Assembly (NCBI RefSeq): GCF_004193775.1
Contig: NC_041008.1
Coordinates: forward strand, 5,782,731-5,846,730
Reading direction: 5' to 3'
Source of the DNA: Glycine soja
Lineage: Eukaryota > Streptophyta > Magnoliopsida > Fabales > Fabaceae
DNA: 64,000 nucleotides
Shown piece after piece: positions 32,283 through 44,352 of the stretch. Numbering within the stretch: position 1 is the stretch's first letter; each line of letters begins with the position of its first letter. Made by a program: the position numbers and the translations under genes. The notes under the pieces were generated by a model, which saw nothing but the letters and a program-made list of their open reading frames with translations, was not told the origin of the DNA and made no database searches.

Positions 32283-35183
32283 ATGGAGTCTGTGTTGTCC
32301 CCGATAGTGGAACGAACCTTTAATTTTGCGGTGGACCCCATTATTCGGCAGTTGGCCTACATCCTCCGTTGCAGGCAAAATGTTGATGAACTCTTGACTA
32401 GTTTTGAGAGTCTTGAACTTGAAAAAGAGTCCATAGATCGTCGATGTGACCAAGCTCAGAATAATTTACAAAACATTGAAGCCAAAGTCAAAGAATGGTC
32501 AAGGAAAGTAGATGAGTTCAAGACTGAACTAGAGAAGTTTAGGAACGATGAAGGCCACACAAAGACAGGGTTGTCCAATGTTTTATTTTTATTTCCTTAC
32601 TTTTGGAATAGGCATAGACTTGGCAGACAAGCTAAGAAGATGGCAGAGATTGTCAAGAATCTAATAGATGAGTCGGCCAAGTTCAATGATGTTTCCTACA
32701 CAGACAACTTAACATCTAATGATTTCACTTTGTCTAATCCGGGCTACATGGGATTTGCTTCTAGACATTCTACAGTGGAAAAAATAATTGCAAAACTTGA
32801 AGATTCCTCTGTAAGAATGATTGGGCTGCATGGGAGTGGTGGCATGGGTAAGACCACTTTAATCAAAGCAATTGCTAAGAAAGCTATGGAGAAGAAGCTG
32901 TTTAATGTGGTGGCTATATCAGAAATCACAGCCAATCCCAATCCACAAAAAATCCAGGAAGACATTGCTTCTGCGTTAAGATTGAGATTGGAAGGGGAGG
33001 GTGAGAATTCTAGAGCTCATCGTCTGATGACGAGATTAAAGCAAGAGAAGGAGAACACCCTTATAATCTTGGATGACCTTTGGGACAGATTAGACTTGAA
33101 TAAGTTAGGGATTCCACTTGATGGTGATGTTGATGATAATGATTTAAACACGAAGACAAGCAATGCTAAACAGGGTCCCAAAGAGGCGACTAAAGAAAAA
33201 TCTCTTGGTGATTATATGGGCTGCAAAATTTTGCTAACTTCAAGGGATAAAAACGTATTAACTGATAAAATGGAAGTTAAGTCAACTTTCTATGTAGAGG
33301 AATTAGATGACGATGATGCTCTGAGGTTGTTTCGGAAGGAGGCTAGAATACAGGGTGAAATGTCCCAGTGGAAACAAGAAATTGTTAAGAAGTATTGTGC
33401 TGGGTTACCTATGGCAATAGTTACAGTTGGAAGGGCATTAAGAGAAAAGAGCGACTCGGAGTGGGAAAAACTTAAAAACCAAGACCTGGTGGGTGTTCAG
33501 AATTCTATGGAGATTTCTGTAAAAATGAGTTATGACCGTCTAGAAAATGAGGAGCTCAAGTCCATTTTCTTTCTTTGTGCTCAAATGGGTCATCAACCCC
33601 TAATTATGGACTTGGTGAAGTATTGCTTTGGTTTGGGAATACTTAAAGGGGTCTACTCGCTTGGGGAAGCTCGTGGCAGAATATCTACATCAATCCAACA
33701 GCTGAAAAACTCAGGTTTGGTGTTGGATGGAAGTTCTAGTATTCATTTCAATATGCATGATCTGGTTCGAGATGCTGCTTTGTCTATAGCACAGAAGGAG
33801 CAAAATGTATTTACTTTGAGAGATGGGAAACTTGATGATTGGCCTGAACTCGAGAGGTGCACTTCTATTTCTATATGCAACAGTGATATCATTGATGAGC
33901 TTCCAGAAGAAATAAATTGTCCTCAACTTAAATTTTTTCAAATTGACAGCGATCCTTCATCTTTAAAAATACCCGACAGTTTTTTTAAAGGAATGAAAAA
34001 GCTCAAAGTATTAATGTTGACTGGTATTCAACTATCAAGCTTACCATCTTCAATTGAAAGCCTATCAGACCTCAGATTGCTTTGTTTGGAGAGATGCACT
34101 TTAGATCACAACTTATCCATCATAGGGAAGCTGAAAAAATTAAGAATTCTCAGCTTTTCTGGATCTCGAATTGAAAATTTGCCAGGTGAGTTAAAGGACT
34201 TGGATAAACTACAATTACTAGACATCAGCAATTGTTCAGTAGTCAAAAGAATTCCGCCTAAGTTTATGTCAAGGTTGACTTCGTTGGAAGAGTTGTATGT
34301 AAGAAAGAGCTTCATCGAAGTGTCGGTGGAAGGAGAGAGAAACCATTGTCAAATTTCGTTTCTTTCTGAACTAAAGCATTTGCATCAATTGCATGTGGTG
34401 GACTTAAGCATTCCATGTGCCCAATTTTTTCCCAAGGAATTGTTCTTTGACAAGTTAAATGATTACAAGATTGAGATTGGGAACTTCAAAACGCTTTCAG
34501 TTGGAGATTTCAGGATGCCTAATAAGTATGAAAAGTTCAAATCTTTGGCATTGGAGCTGAAGGATGACACTGACAATATTCACTCTCAGAAAGGAATAAA
34601 GTTGTTGTTTAAAACAGTTGAAAATTTGTTGTTGGGAGAGCTGAATGGTGTTCAAGATGTTATTAATGAGTTGAATTTGGATGGATTTCCACATCTGAAA
34701 CACTTATCCATCATAAACAACCCTAGCATCAAATATATCATCAACTCAAAGGATTTGTTTTATCCTCAGGATGTTTTTCCCAAGTTGGAATCTCTATGTC
34801 TCTACGAACTAAGAAAGATAGAGATGATATACTTTAGTTCAGGTACAGAGATGATATGTTTTAGTCCATTTACAGATTGCTCATTCACCAAATTAAAAAC
34901 CATCAAGGTCGAGAAGTGTGACCAATTGAAGAATCTTTTCTCCTTTTGCATGGTTAAATTGCTTGCGAGTCTTGAAACAATTGGTGTCTCCAATTGTGGT
35001 TCTTTAGAGGAGATCATTAAAATACCTGACAATTCTGATAAGATTGAGTTTCTTAAGTTGATGTCTTTGTCACTTGAATCATTATCATCATTCACTAGTT
35101 TTTATACCACAGTAGAGGGGTCTTCTACAAACAGGGATCAGATACAAATTACTGTTATGACTCCTCCTCTTTTTGGTGAACTG
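32283..35183 (+). CDS. Gene B exon 1: CC, NB-ARC and first LRRs
   Basis: 967 codons from ATG (M-E-S-V-L-S-P-I-V-E), one base after a good acceptor. The N-terminus is the non-EDVID CC style of At4g27190-like CNLs. All NB-ARC motifs are present, with MHDLVRD intact. Residues about 280-311 form an acidic/lysine-rich insert between kinase-2 and RNBS-B that is absent from the NB-ARC relics at 23507 and 56487. Canonical LRRs begin at about residue 530 (CPQLKFFQI; LSSLPSSIESL). Confidence 0.92.
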
Positions 35184-38100
35184 GTATGATAGTGCATATT
35201 TTTCCTTTAAATTTTTTAATTAGTTTGTGACTAATTATTTTTCAGTTGTAAATATGTTAATTGTGTATGTGCTTGCAGGTTGAAATACCAAACTTAGAGA
35301 ACTTGAATTTAATCTCAATGAACAAGATCCAGAAGATATGGAGCGACCAGCCCCCGTCAAACTTCTGCTTTCAAAACTTAATAAAATTAGTTGTGAAAGA
35401 TTGTCATAATTTGAGATATTTGTGTTCATTGTCCGTGGCCAGCAATTTGAGGAAACTGAAAGGCCTGTTTGTAAGCAAGTGTAAAATGATGGAGAAGATT
35501 TTTAGCACAGAAGGAAATAGTGCAGACAAGGTGTGTATAGGAGTAAATAAGGAAATTTGTATAGTTGACTGAATGTTATGTATTTCTGTTTAGTTTCGTT
35601 ACCAAATAATGGCTTGTTTCCATCAAAGTGCAGGTCTACGTCTTTCCTAAGTTGGAGGAAATCCACCTCAACGAAATGGATGAGTTAACAGACATATGGC
35701 AAGCTGAAGTGAGTGCTGATTCCTTTTCTAGTGTCACTTCTGTGAACATTGATAGTTGCAATAAACTAGACAAAATTTTTCCGAGTCACATGGAAGGATG
35801 GTTTGCGAGTTTGAACAGCTTGAAGGTTTATTATTGTCAGTCAGTGAAAGTGATTTTTGAAATCAAAGATTCTCAGCAAGCAGATGCATCTGGTGGGATA
35901 GACACAAATTTACAGGTTGTTGATGTATGTGGACTCCCAAAGTTGGAGCGGGTGTGGAGCAGGGATCCAGGAGGAATTCTTAACTTCAAAAAACTGCAGA
36001 GTATACATGTGTTTTCTTGTCATAGACTGAGGAATGTATTTCCAGCTTCTGTGGCTAAAGATGTTCCAAAGCTTGAAAATATGTCGGTCAGACGGTGTGA
36101 TGGAATTGTGGAAATTGTTGCCTGTGAAGATGGATCCGAAACAAACACTGAACAATTAGTGTTTCCTGAACTAACCTACATGGACCTATATGAGCTATCA
36201 AGCATCCAACATTTCTACAGGGGGAGACATCCTATAGAGTGTCCAAAATTGAAGAAGTTGTCAGTAGGGAAATGTAACGAGAAGCTAAAAACATTCGGAA
36301 CCGGAGAAAGGAGCAATGAAGAAGATGAAGCAGTTATGTCAGCTGAAAAGGTAAGTCATATAGTGAGACATAAATGGAGAGTGATATTGTAAGATGTGTG
36401 GCATACTTAAAAAAGATATAGCCCTGCTAAATATAATATGGATTATTAATTTAACGTCTCTCGTCCCCTAATCCCTCTTTTATTTAGAATTGAAGGGAAT
36501 GTTTGATTAATTATTATAATTTAAGAGCATTTTTTAGTCTTGATGGGACCCCAGACTAACCAATGTGCTCCATCAGGGATAAGCTTCCTTCTTCATAGTT
36601 TACTATTTACTTTTCTTTTATTTTTCTGTAGATATTCCCCAACTTGGAGTATTTGGATATTGACTTTGACGAAGCACAGAAGTGGTTATTGAGCAACACT
36701 GTGAAGCATCCAATGCACCGTTTAAAAGTGCTTTCGTTATGCAAAGTTAATGATGGTGAACGTCTCTGTCAAATTCTGTACAGAATGCCAAATCTAGAAA
36801 AGTTAGGCTTGACGGAAGCTGAACATTTGCTTCAAGAGTCGTCGGAGTCACGTTTGGGAACCGTATTACAGCTGAAGGAATTGTATTTGTGGTTGTCGAA
36901 GATAAAGGGTATAGGATTTGAACGAGAACCAGTTCTACAGAGACTAGAGCTTTTGAGCTTATCTGAGTGCCATATATTGAGGAATTTGGCTCCTCCCTCG
37001 GTATCATTGGCTTACTTGACAAATTTGAAAGTAGAGGATTGTAAAGGATTAAGGAATTTAATGGCATCCTCAACGGCAAAAAGCTTGGTTCAACTTAAGT
37101 CCATGAAGATAAGCGAATGTGATGAATTAGAGGAAATAGTAAGCAATGAGGGAAATGAAGAAGCAGAGCAAATAGTGTTTGGCAAATTGATTACTATAGA
37201 ACTTGAGGGGCTCAAAAAGCTAAAAAGTTTTTGCAGTTACAAGAACTATGAATTCAAATTCCCGTCATTGGAAGTATTGATTGTGAGAGAATGCCCATTG
37301 ATGCAAAGATTCACGGAGGGTGGCGCAAGAGCACCAAAGTTACAAAACATAGTTACTGCTAATGAAGAAGGAAAAGAGGAAGCCAAATGGCAGTGTGAAG
37401 GAGACTTGAATGCCACCATACAAGAAGGTTTCAACAAGGTACTTATTCATTTATTTATGATTTAAATATATTTTTATTTATCTTGTTAGTATTTTTTTAT
37501 TCGTCCTTTTTTATTTTTGTTCTTCAAAGTTATTATTTTTGTTAATTTTAGTCTTTTTAGGTTATTTCATTCATTTTTAATACGCTAATGTTTTTTTAAA
37601 TTTTAGTCTCTTTAATATTTTAAAATATTCATTTATAATCCTCTGCACGAAATTAAAATTAAAAAAATACAAACTTATAAAATAAAAAATGAGTAAAACG
37701 AGATCAAAATTAAAAAAGCATAAACTTTCAAGGACTAAAGTTAAAAAAAAAAAACTTACCAGAGACAAAAATAAAAAAATATTAACTTACATTTATCAAA
37801 TACACATTTAAACTTATATTTATTACAAATTCTCATTTATCAAATACATATTTAAACTTATATTTATTACAAATTCTCCTAGTTTTATTAACTTTTCTTC
37901 TTTCCTTAAAAAAACAAATTAAAAAAAATTACTTGCCATGAATGAAAATTATAAATCCTTGTTTTTTCCATAAAAAGCCTTAACCAGCAAGTATGTTAAA
38001 TTTCTTAAGATATAAATATGTTAGCTCAAAAAACCAGCATTTATATAAATTTATTAATCATTTTTGTTTTAAAAAAATTCATTCATAAAATTTAAAATAA

Positions 38101-41009
38101 TACGAATTTGACTACTTCATGTAGCCAGCGTAGTCATAAAGAAAACTTTCCCTCATCTTACAACTTTTCTTTTTAATCAAAATAAATAAACTTCAATTCA
38201 TATTTGATTGTCATCCATTAATTTTTTGTTAACATTTTTAGTCATTCTAGAAATTTTTGCTCATTATTAATCCTATTGTTTATGTTATATTTAAGGAAAA
38301 AAAACGACTACAAATGGATCGACGAACACATTTTTAGAGGGATTAAAACTTTAAAGAAAGATTGAAAATTGTAAAAAAATTGAGGGGAAAAATTAGAATA
38401 TAAAAATATGAGGAGTTAAAAACTTAATTAAAAAAAATTAACTTGTTGATTTGTGAAATTGAACAAGTTACATTTGACTTTAAATATATAAAATAATATA
38501 TAAACGTGATAATAAGTTAACAAATTTATCCATATAATTTGTGACTATTTATATATCTATAAAATAAAATTCACATGAGACGTTATTATAACTTACAAGG
38601 TTGATTTTTTAGTTGGAAAGAAGGATTTGAAGGGTAAAGGATGAAAGAGGTTTTAAGTTACCATACTTTCACTAATATTTTAATAAAAAAACTAACAACT
38701 AATATTAATTGATGAAAAAAATGTCTTTTATACATACTGAAAAATAAGGATAAAATATATTTTTGTAAATAATATCCTATTTTGCATGCACAGCGTTTGC
38801 AGTCTGCAAGTACTGCATCATCTCTTAGTCTCAGAGATAGCCCACTACAAGTGATATGGCTTGACTCACGGTGGATCCCAAAGTCGTGCTTCAGTAAGTT
38901 GAACTCTTTGACTGTGGATGGATGCCAATTTTTAACCGATGTTGTCATACCCTTCTATTTACTTCCTTTGTTAACTAATTTGGAAGAATTAAAAGTCCGA
39001 AAGTGTGGTTCTGTGAAAAGCATATTTGACGTGAAAACAACTACGGGATTGGGAGCAGCAGCCTTCCCTAGACCTCTCCCTTTTTCCCTCAAGAAATTGA
39101 CTTTAGAGAGGCTGCCAAAACTGGAGAATGTCTGGAATGAAGATCCTCATGGAATTCTAACCATGCAACTTCTACAACATGTTATTGTTGCAGAGGATAA
39201 TGCAGATCCAAGAGAAGCAAATCTGGAGCTTACGTTCCCTTGTCCCTGTGTGAGGTCATTGAAACTACAAGGTTTGCCCAAGTTCAAGTATTTTTACTAC
39301 TGCTCACTGCAGTGTGACATGTTCCAGACACCTACCGAGGATGAAATGGTACTATTGTGTTACAACTTTGTCCTTACTGCATAATCTCATGCCTGCAAAT
39401 TAAATATAATTGCAATACTTCATTTTTATTGTTCAACATGAGTGATATGAACATTCTCTTAAAATTAAAATGTGAGAATTTCACGTACATTGCTATATAT
39501 ATATGCCGTGTTCTATCTTCTATACCTATTAACTCCCATTTTTCATGTTTTACATAAATAAGTAAAAGAATACACTTAAGGGTACATGTTGCATTCATGA
39601 CACAACAATGACATTTTAGGTTTGAGCTTTATTCTTATTAATACAGACAATTATATAGAATCTTACACACGCCATTTTACTTTATCAAATATCATGTATG
39701 GATGGTTTTCAAATCTTTATAAACAATCTCCCTACCATCTAAAGGATCGAATTTTTCATCATTTTCTTCTCCGGTGGAACCACTACTACCTCCCTTAAGG
39801 TCTCCTTTATCACCTTTTCCATCTAAAATTTTAAACTACAAATAAATAAATTTGTTTAGGCACATACCGTATCAAAATCCCTTCCACCTTATTAATAGCT
39901 AGCTAGCCTGCAGGTTCATCTCTTTTACAACCTCCCTAACCTGCTTTTGCTTGGTTATCGGTTTCTCTTGGTAGCCTACATCCAACTTACAGTGCCTGTC
40001 ACTCGGTGAAATAGGACTGGAGATGATCAAGCGTGGAGAATTTCAGACAAACTTCTTACACAAGTTACAAGTTCTTACTCTGTGCTTTCATATTGGGTCG
40101 AATGTATTTCCATATGAAATTCTACAACTGGCGCCCAATATAGAGAAGCTTGTGGTGTGTGATGGTTCCTTCAAGGAGATTTTCTGCTTTGATAGTCTTA
40201 ATGTGGATGAGGCTGGACTCCTATTACAGCTCAAAGTCTTATGCTTGGAGTCCCTTCCAGAGCTTGTTTCCATTGGGTTAGAGAACTCTTGGATTCAGCC
40301 CTTACTGGGAAATCTAGAAACCTTGGAAGTAATAGATTGTTATAGTTTAAAATACTTGGTACCATGTACAGTGTCTTTCTCCAATCTGACATATTTGCAA
40401 GTACAAGATTGCAACAGCCTGCTATATTTGTTGACATCCTCAACAGCAAGAAGTTTGGGTCAACTCAAAAGAATGGAGATAAAAAGGTGTTATTCAATTG
40501 AAGAGATAGTCTCTAAGGAGGGGGATGAATCACATGAGAATGAAATTATATTTCCGCAGCTCAATTGTTTGAAACTTGAAGGATTACCAAAGCTGAGAAG
40601 CTTCTATAAAGGAAGTTTATTAAGTTTCCCATCATTGGAGGAATTGTCAGTAATCTATTGCGAGTGGATGGAAACATTATGTCCAGGTACCCTAAAAGCA
40701 GACAAGTTGGTTCAACTTCAACTTGAACCAACTTGGAGGCACTCAGATCCTATCAAATTGGAAAATGACCTGAACTCTACCATGCGGGAGGCATTTTGGA
40801 AAAAGGTATGTTTTCAATTATTTTGATTAAATATGATTGATATTGGTATATGTTGTTGTTATAATGCAAAATATACACCGTTAGGTTAATTAGATTCATC
40901 TTCAAATTTATGTGCCAATCCAATTTGGCTAATATTAATTTTTTACGTTAAACTCATAATATTTAAATAATTTAATTTATTTTCTATGTACTTTATCAAT
41001 GCTACTTAA

Positions 41010-41076
<67 letters not shown>

Positions 41077-44000
41077 TATAAAATGAATCCAAACTCTTTC
41101 AAATCATTGTAAAAATGATTTGAAAATTATTTAATTTTTATTTTATTAGTAAACCATTTAATTTTATTTATATTAATCCTATTCAATAAAAGACACTATC
41201 AATCTTTTATAATCCACTCTTATATACATATTCAAAATATTTATCTTTTAGCAATTTTAACTATATAAAAAAATTATCTTCTAGGATTAAGATACTAATT
41301 ATATTTAAAATCTAGATTAGGTAGTTAAAATGTTAGTTGTTCATTTTTTTAATTTTCTTTAACTTTTTGTTATTTCTTCATTTATACATAAAAATAAATT
41401 AAATAGATATTAAAAAAATTAGAGTGACTTGAAGAAGTTTAGATTCACGGTATATTATTATTATTAATTACTAATACAAATAAAATTTAAGTAGTATAAG
41501 TTAGGCATATAAAAAATAATTATTTAAATATTAGTGAGTTATAGCTTACTAAAAAATTAAGAGATTCTTTTTTTAGTATAAGGCAAGAGATTAATATAAG
41601 TCAAATAATTTTGTTTGCCAACTTAATTGTATGACGTGACTGCAAGCTCAATCTAATGGTATATATTGTGTTGGAGAGAAAAGTATCTTCGAGAATATTT
41701 GGATCTTATATTTTGACGGAGATTAAATGTGTTTTATTTATTAGTAATCATTGCATATATGAATTTTTTATAAGGAAGGGTCATTGAATTTGTGTGATTT
41801 TCTTATAAATAACTCGTCAGTTGAGACCAATAAATATGTTAATTTTTTTTTTAATTTTTCTAAGATAAAAAAATACTCGACCCACTGTCTAGCTTTGATC
41901 ATGCGTATGTTTTGTCGAATGATTAATTTTGAATTTTGAAAAATAATCTACTCTCTGATACAAATATCTAGAAACTTTTTTATGAGTGCAACAAAGACAT
42001 ATAAAAAATATTCTGGAAAATACTTTCATTATGTGTATTTGATGATAAATTTAGAATGAATGTACTAGAATCAACTAGTTGAAAACTGTTGTCTCAGGCG
42101 CATTCATCCAGAAATCAACTCAAGGAGGCCAGGAGCTGATTTTTTTTCCTTTACAAATTATTTAAATAATTTTGAAGGCAGATTTTGATTAGAGTGCATC
42201 CACGATTAACGGAAATCTGGACTATAATCAGAAATTTGTTACTTTTTTTAATTTATTATTTTAAAAATAATTACACTTTAAAAATTGAGAGCACATTAGT
42301 TATTTGGTGCGATTGGGGATGCATTTCTTCCTACAGATTAATACTACTCTTTTTTTTATTCTTTTACGTTTGCAGTTATGGAAGTCTGCAGATCGGAGAT
42401 TCAAGATTGACCTCAAAGATAGCCCAGTACAAGAGATATGGCTTAGGCTTCACTCACTGCATATCCCCCCACACTTCTGCTTCCCTAAGTTACACACCTT
42501 GATTGTGGACGGCTGCCATTTTTTATCAGATGCGGTCTTACCCTTCTCTTTACTTCCTTTATTACCTGAATTGGAAACATTGGAGGTTCGAAACTGTGAT
42601 TTTGTGAAAATCATATTTGATGTGACAACTATGGAACCACTCCCTTTTGCCCTCAAGACATTGATTTTAGAGCGGCTGCCAAATCTGGAGAATGTTTGGA
42701 ATTCAAATGTTGAGCTTACGTTCCCCCAAGTCAAGTCATTGGCACTCTGTGATCTGCCAAAGTTAAAGTATGACATGTTGAAGCCATTTACACATCTAGA
42801 ACCACATGCTCTAAATCAAGTCTGTATTCAAAAGGTATCATTACTACTTCTATATATATGAACCAATTGCCATCCTGTTAAAATTAAAAAGTTGTGAACC
42901 TTTCCCTTATACAGTTATATATGCTATGTTGAGTCTTCTATCCATCTTCTACGCATATTGGCTTCCATTTTTATTTTATTTATCTACATAAGTCAGATAA
43001 TACGGCTACAGCTACTATTCAATATTGATCATGATGAATTTATAATGGAACATGTTGCATTCATGATGTGAAACAGCATTTGAGGTACGATCCTTATTCT
43101 CATTATTTTCTTCTACAATCTTACTAATAATCTCATTTATCATTTTTCCCGTCTTAAAATATTAAAGTCGACATACGGTGTGAATATCCTTTCTCCACCT
43201 TATTCTTTTTATGGTATCCTTTTCCACCTTATAAATAGCTAGCCTAGTTCGTCTTTTTTTCTTTTTTGGTTTTTAAGTAAACTGATTTCTTTTAAATTGA
43301 CTTGTTTGCACCTATTTAATTGAATTGGTTAATTTGTCATTAATTATTGGACTTATTTTAGCATGAAAGTTCATTATTTCAATTATATAAAAAGAGCTGG
43401 ATCTATAACTGCCCTAACCTGCTTTTTCTTCATTGTTGGTTTCTCTTGGTAGCTTACACCCAACATAGAGCACCTGACACTCGGTGAACATGAACTCAAC
43501 ATGATTTTGCGTGGAGAATTCCAGGGAAACCACTTAAACGAGTTAAAAGTTCATGCTCTGTTCTTTCATATTGAGTCCGATGTATTTCTACAACGGGTGC
43601 CCAATATAGAGAAGCTTGAGGTGTGTGATGGTTCCTTCAAAGAGATTTTCTGCTTTGATAGTCATAATGTGGATGAGGATGGATTGGTTTCACAGCTGAA
43701 AATGATATGCCCGGACTCCCTTCCAGAGCTTGTTTCCATTGGGCCAGAGAACTCTGGGATTGTGCCCTTTCTCAGAAATCTAGAAACATTGCAAGTAATC
43801 AGCTGTTTCAGTTCAATAAATCTGGTACCATGCACAGTGTCTTTCTCCAATCTGACATATTTGCAAGTATACCGTTGCAAGAGTCTGCTATATTTGTTCA
43901 CATCCTCAACAGCAAGAAGTTTGGGTCAACTCAAAACAATGAAGATAAGTAACTGTGATTCAATTGAAGAGATAGTGTCTTCAACAGAGGAAGGGGATGA

Positions 44001-44268
44001 ATCAGATGAGAATGAGATAATATTTCAGCAGCTCAATTGTTTGAAACTTGAAGTATTAAGAAAGCTGAGAAGGTTCTACAAAGGGAGTTTAAGTTTCCCG
44101 TCCTTGGAGGAATTCACAGTATTGTATTGCGAGAGGATGGAAAGTTTGTGTGCAGGTACAATCAAAACAGACAAGCTGTTACTAGTCAATTTTCTGTCAC
44201 CTCAGCTTAACTTTGGATATGATATCCCATTGGAAACTGATCTGAACTCTGCCATGCAAAATCGATAG
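32283..44268 (+). CDS. Gene B: complete giant CC-NB-ARC-LRR immune receptor (about 2,445 aa)
   Basis: Joined exons: 32283-35183, 35279-35530, 35634-36350, 36632-37438, 38794-39348, 39975-40805, 42376-42834, 43453-44268. All introns are GT-AG and phase 0. Coiled coil at about residues 1-140. NB-ARC: P-loop GLHGSGGMGKTTL 181-193, kinase-2 LIILDDLWDRL 260-270, RNBS-B CKILLTSRDK 314-323, GLPL CAGLPMAIV 372-380, MHD motif 491-493. LRRs fill about residue 530 to the end, more than three quarters of the protein. Known role of the family: ATP-switched intracellular sensor of pathogen effectors. Typical CNLs are about 900-1,400 residues, so this one is exceptionally long. It resembles soybean giant NLRs such as Rps11 by architecture only; no allele is claimed. 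No broken motif was seen. Confidence 0.88.
35279..35530 (+). CDS. Gene B exon 2, LRR
   Basis: 84 codons, acceptor cttgcag|gttgaa and donor gacaag|gtgtgt. It differs from gene A exon 2 by only a few residues. It bridges exon 1 LRRs to the first X-Y module. Confidence 0.88.
35634..36350 (+). CDS. Gene B exon 3, LRR module type X
   Basis: 239 codons, acceptor gtgcag|gtctac and donor gaaaag|gtaagt. It carries [16 protein letters not shown] and [13 protein letters not shown]. It is the least shortened X module. Confidence 0.87.
36632..37438 (+). CDS. Gene B exon 4, LRR module type Y
   Basis: 269 codons, acceptor tctgtag|atattc and donor caacaag|gtactt. It carries [21 protein letters not shown] and [11 protein letters not shown], and closes with tail motif [12 protein letters not shown]. 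Confidence 0.87.
37480..37790. mobile_element. MITE-like inverted-repeat element
   Basis: The left end (ttagtatttttttattcgtc ... ttttagtctttttagg) and right end (aaggactaaagtt ... acaaaaataaaaaaatatta) are imperfect inverted complements. The segment is missing from the paralogous intron. The exact borders and target duplication were not resolved. Confidence 0.45.
37791..37878. repeat. 44-bp direct tandem repeat, two copies
   Basis: A unit beginning atttatcaaatacac and ending acaaattctc occurs twice in succession, with one base different. Confidence 0.9.
38794..39348 (+). CDS. Gene B exon 5, LRR module type X with one repeat deleted
   Basis: 185 codons, acceptor gcacag|cgtttg and donor gaaatg|gtacta. 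It lacks 96 bp relative to gene A exon 5: the break joins cttattgttg-like ends (ttattgttg / aattgttg), which removes exactly 32 residues in frame, about one LRR. A downstream acceptor at 38802/38803 is also in phase. Confidence 0.85.
39975..40805 (+). CDS. Gene B exon 6, LRR module type Y
   Basis: 277 codons, acceptor ttggtag|cctaca and donor aaaaag|gtatgt. It carries [20 protein letters not shown] and [15 protein letters not shown], and closes with [12 protein letters not shown]. Confidence 0.87.
40806..42375 (+). other. Gene B intron 6 (no large insertion)
   Basis: 1.57 kb, AT-rich. This is the form of the intron without the roughly 7.4-kb block seen in gene A; the junction region is about 42113-42163. 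It contains an AT microsatellite and no coding sequence. Confidence 0.7.
41013..41070. repeat. (AT)n microsatellite
   Basis: An AT tract of about 58 bp. The matching place in gene A (about 8095) is only a few repeats long. Confidence 0.95.
42376..42834 (+). CDS. Gene B exon 7, LRR module type X (short)
   Basis: 153 codons, acceptor tttgcag|ttatgg and donor caaaag|gtatca. It carries [15 protein letters not shown] and [12 protein letters not shown] and lacks the FPASVAKD repeat, as in gene A exon 7. Confidence 0.86.
43453..44268 (+). CDS. Gene B exon 8, terminal LRR module type Y and stop
   Basis: 271 codons plus TAG, acceptor ttggtag|cttaca. It carries [35 protein letters not shown] and [20 protein letters not shown], and ends with tail [12 protein letters not shown] donor-like ggcaag|ggtatg lies just after the stop, which suggests a spliced 3' UTR. 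Confidence 0.86.
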   Translation, partial: LTPNIEHLTLGEHELNMILRGEFQGNHLNELKVHALFFHIESDVFLQRVPNIEKLEVCDGSFKEIFCFDSHNVDEDGLVSQLKMICPDSLPELVSIGPENSGIVPFLRNLETLQVISCFSSINLVPCTVSFSNLTYLQVYRCKSLLYLFTSSTARSLGQLKTMKISNCDSIEEIVSSTEEGDESDENEIIFQQLNCLKLEVLRKLRRFYKGSLSFPSLEEFTVLYCERMESLCAGTIKTDKLLLVNFLSPQLNFGYDIPLETDLNSAMQNR

Positions 44269-44347
44269 GCATTTCTGGCAAGGGTATGTCTTTTTATTCA
44301 ACTGTTATTATAATCAAAAATTTAGTTTTTATTAGTATGTTACGTGA

Positions 44348-44352
44348 CAAGA
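44348..44352. repeat. Target-site duplication (left) CAAGA
   Basis: CAAGA precedes the left LTR and recurs at 50150-50154 after the right LTR. The uninterrupted site (gtgacaagattaatttaaat) survives in the relic at about 54062-54081. Confidence 0.92.

Larger units (their letters stand above)
37439..38793 (+). other. Gene B intron 4, with MITE-like insert
   Basis: About 37450-37985 is absent from gene A intron 4. The rest aligns to 2945-3690 of gene A. It holds the inverted repeat and 44-bp direct repeat listed separately, and no coding sequence. Confidence 0.65.

Noticed and set aside
32283..44268. Integrated decoy domain (WRKY, kinase, BED etc.) in the giant NLR
   Set aside because: I looked through all exons of genes A and B and saw only CC, NB-ARC and LRR sequence.
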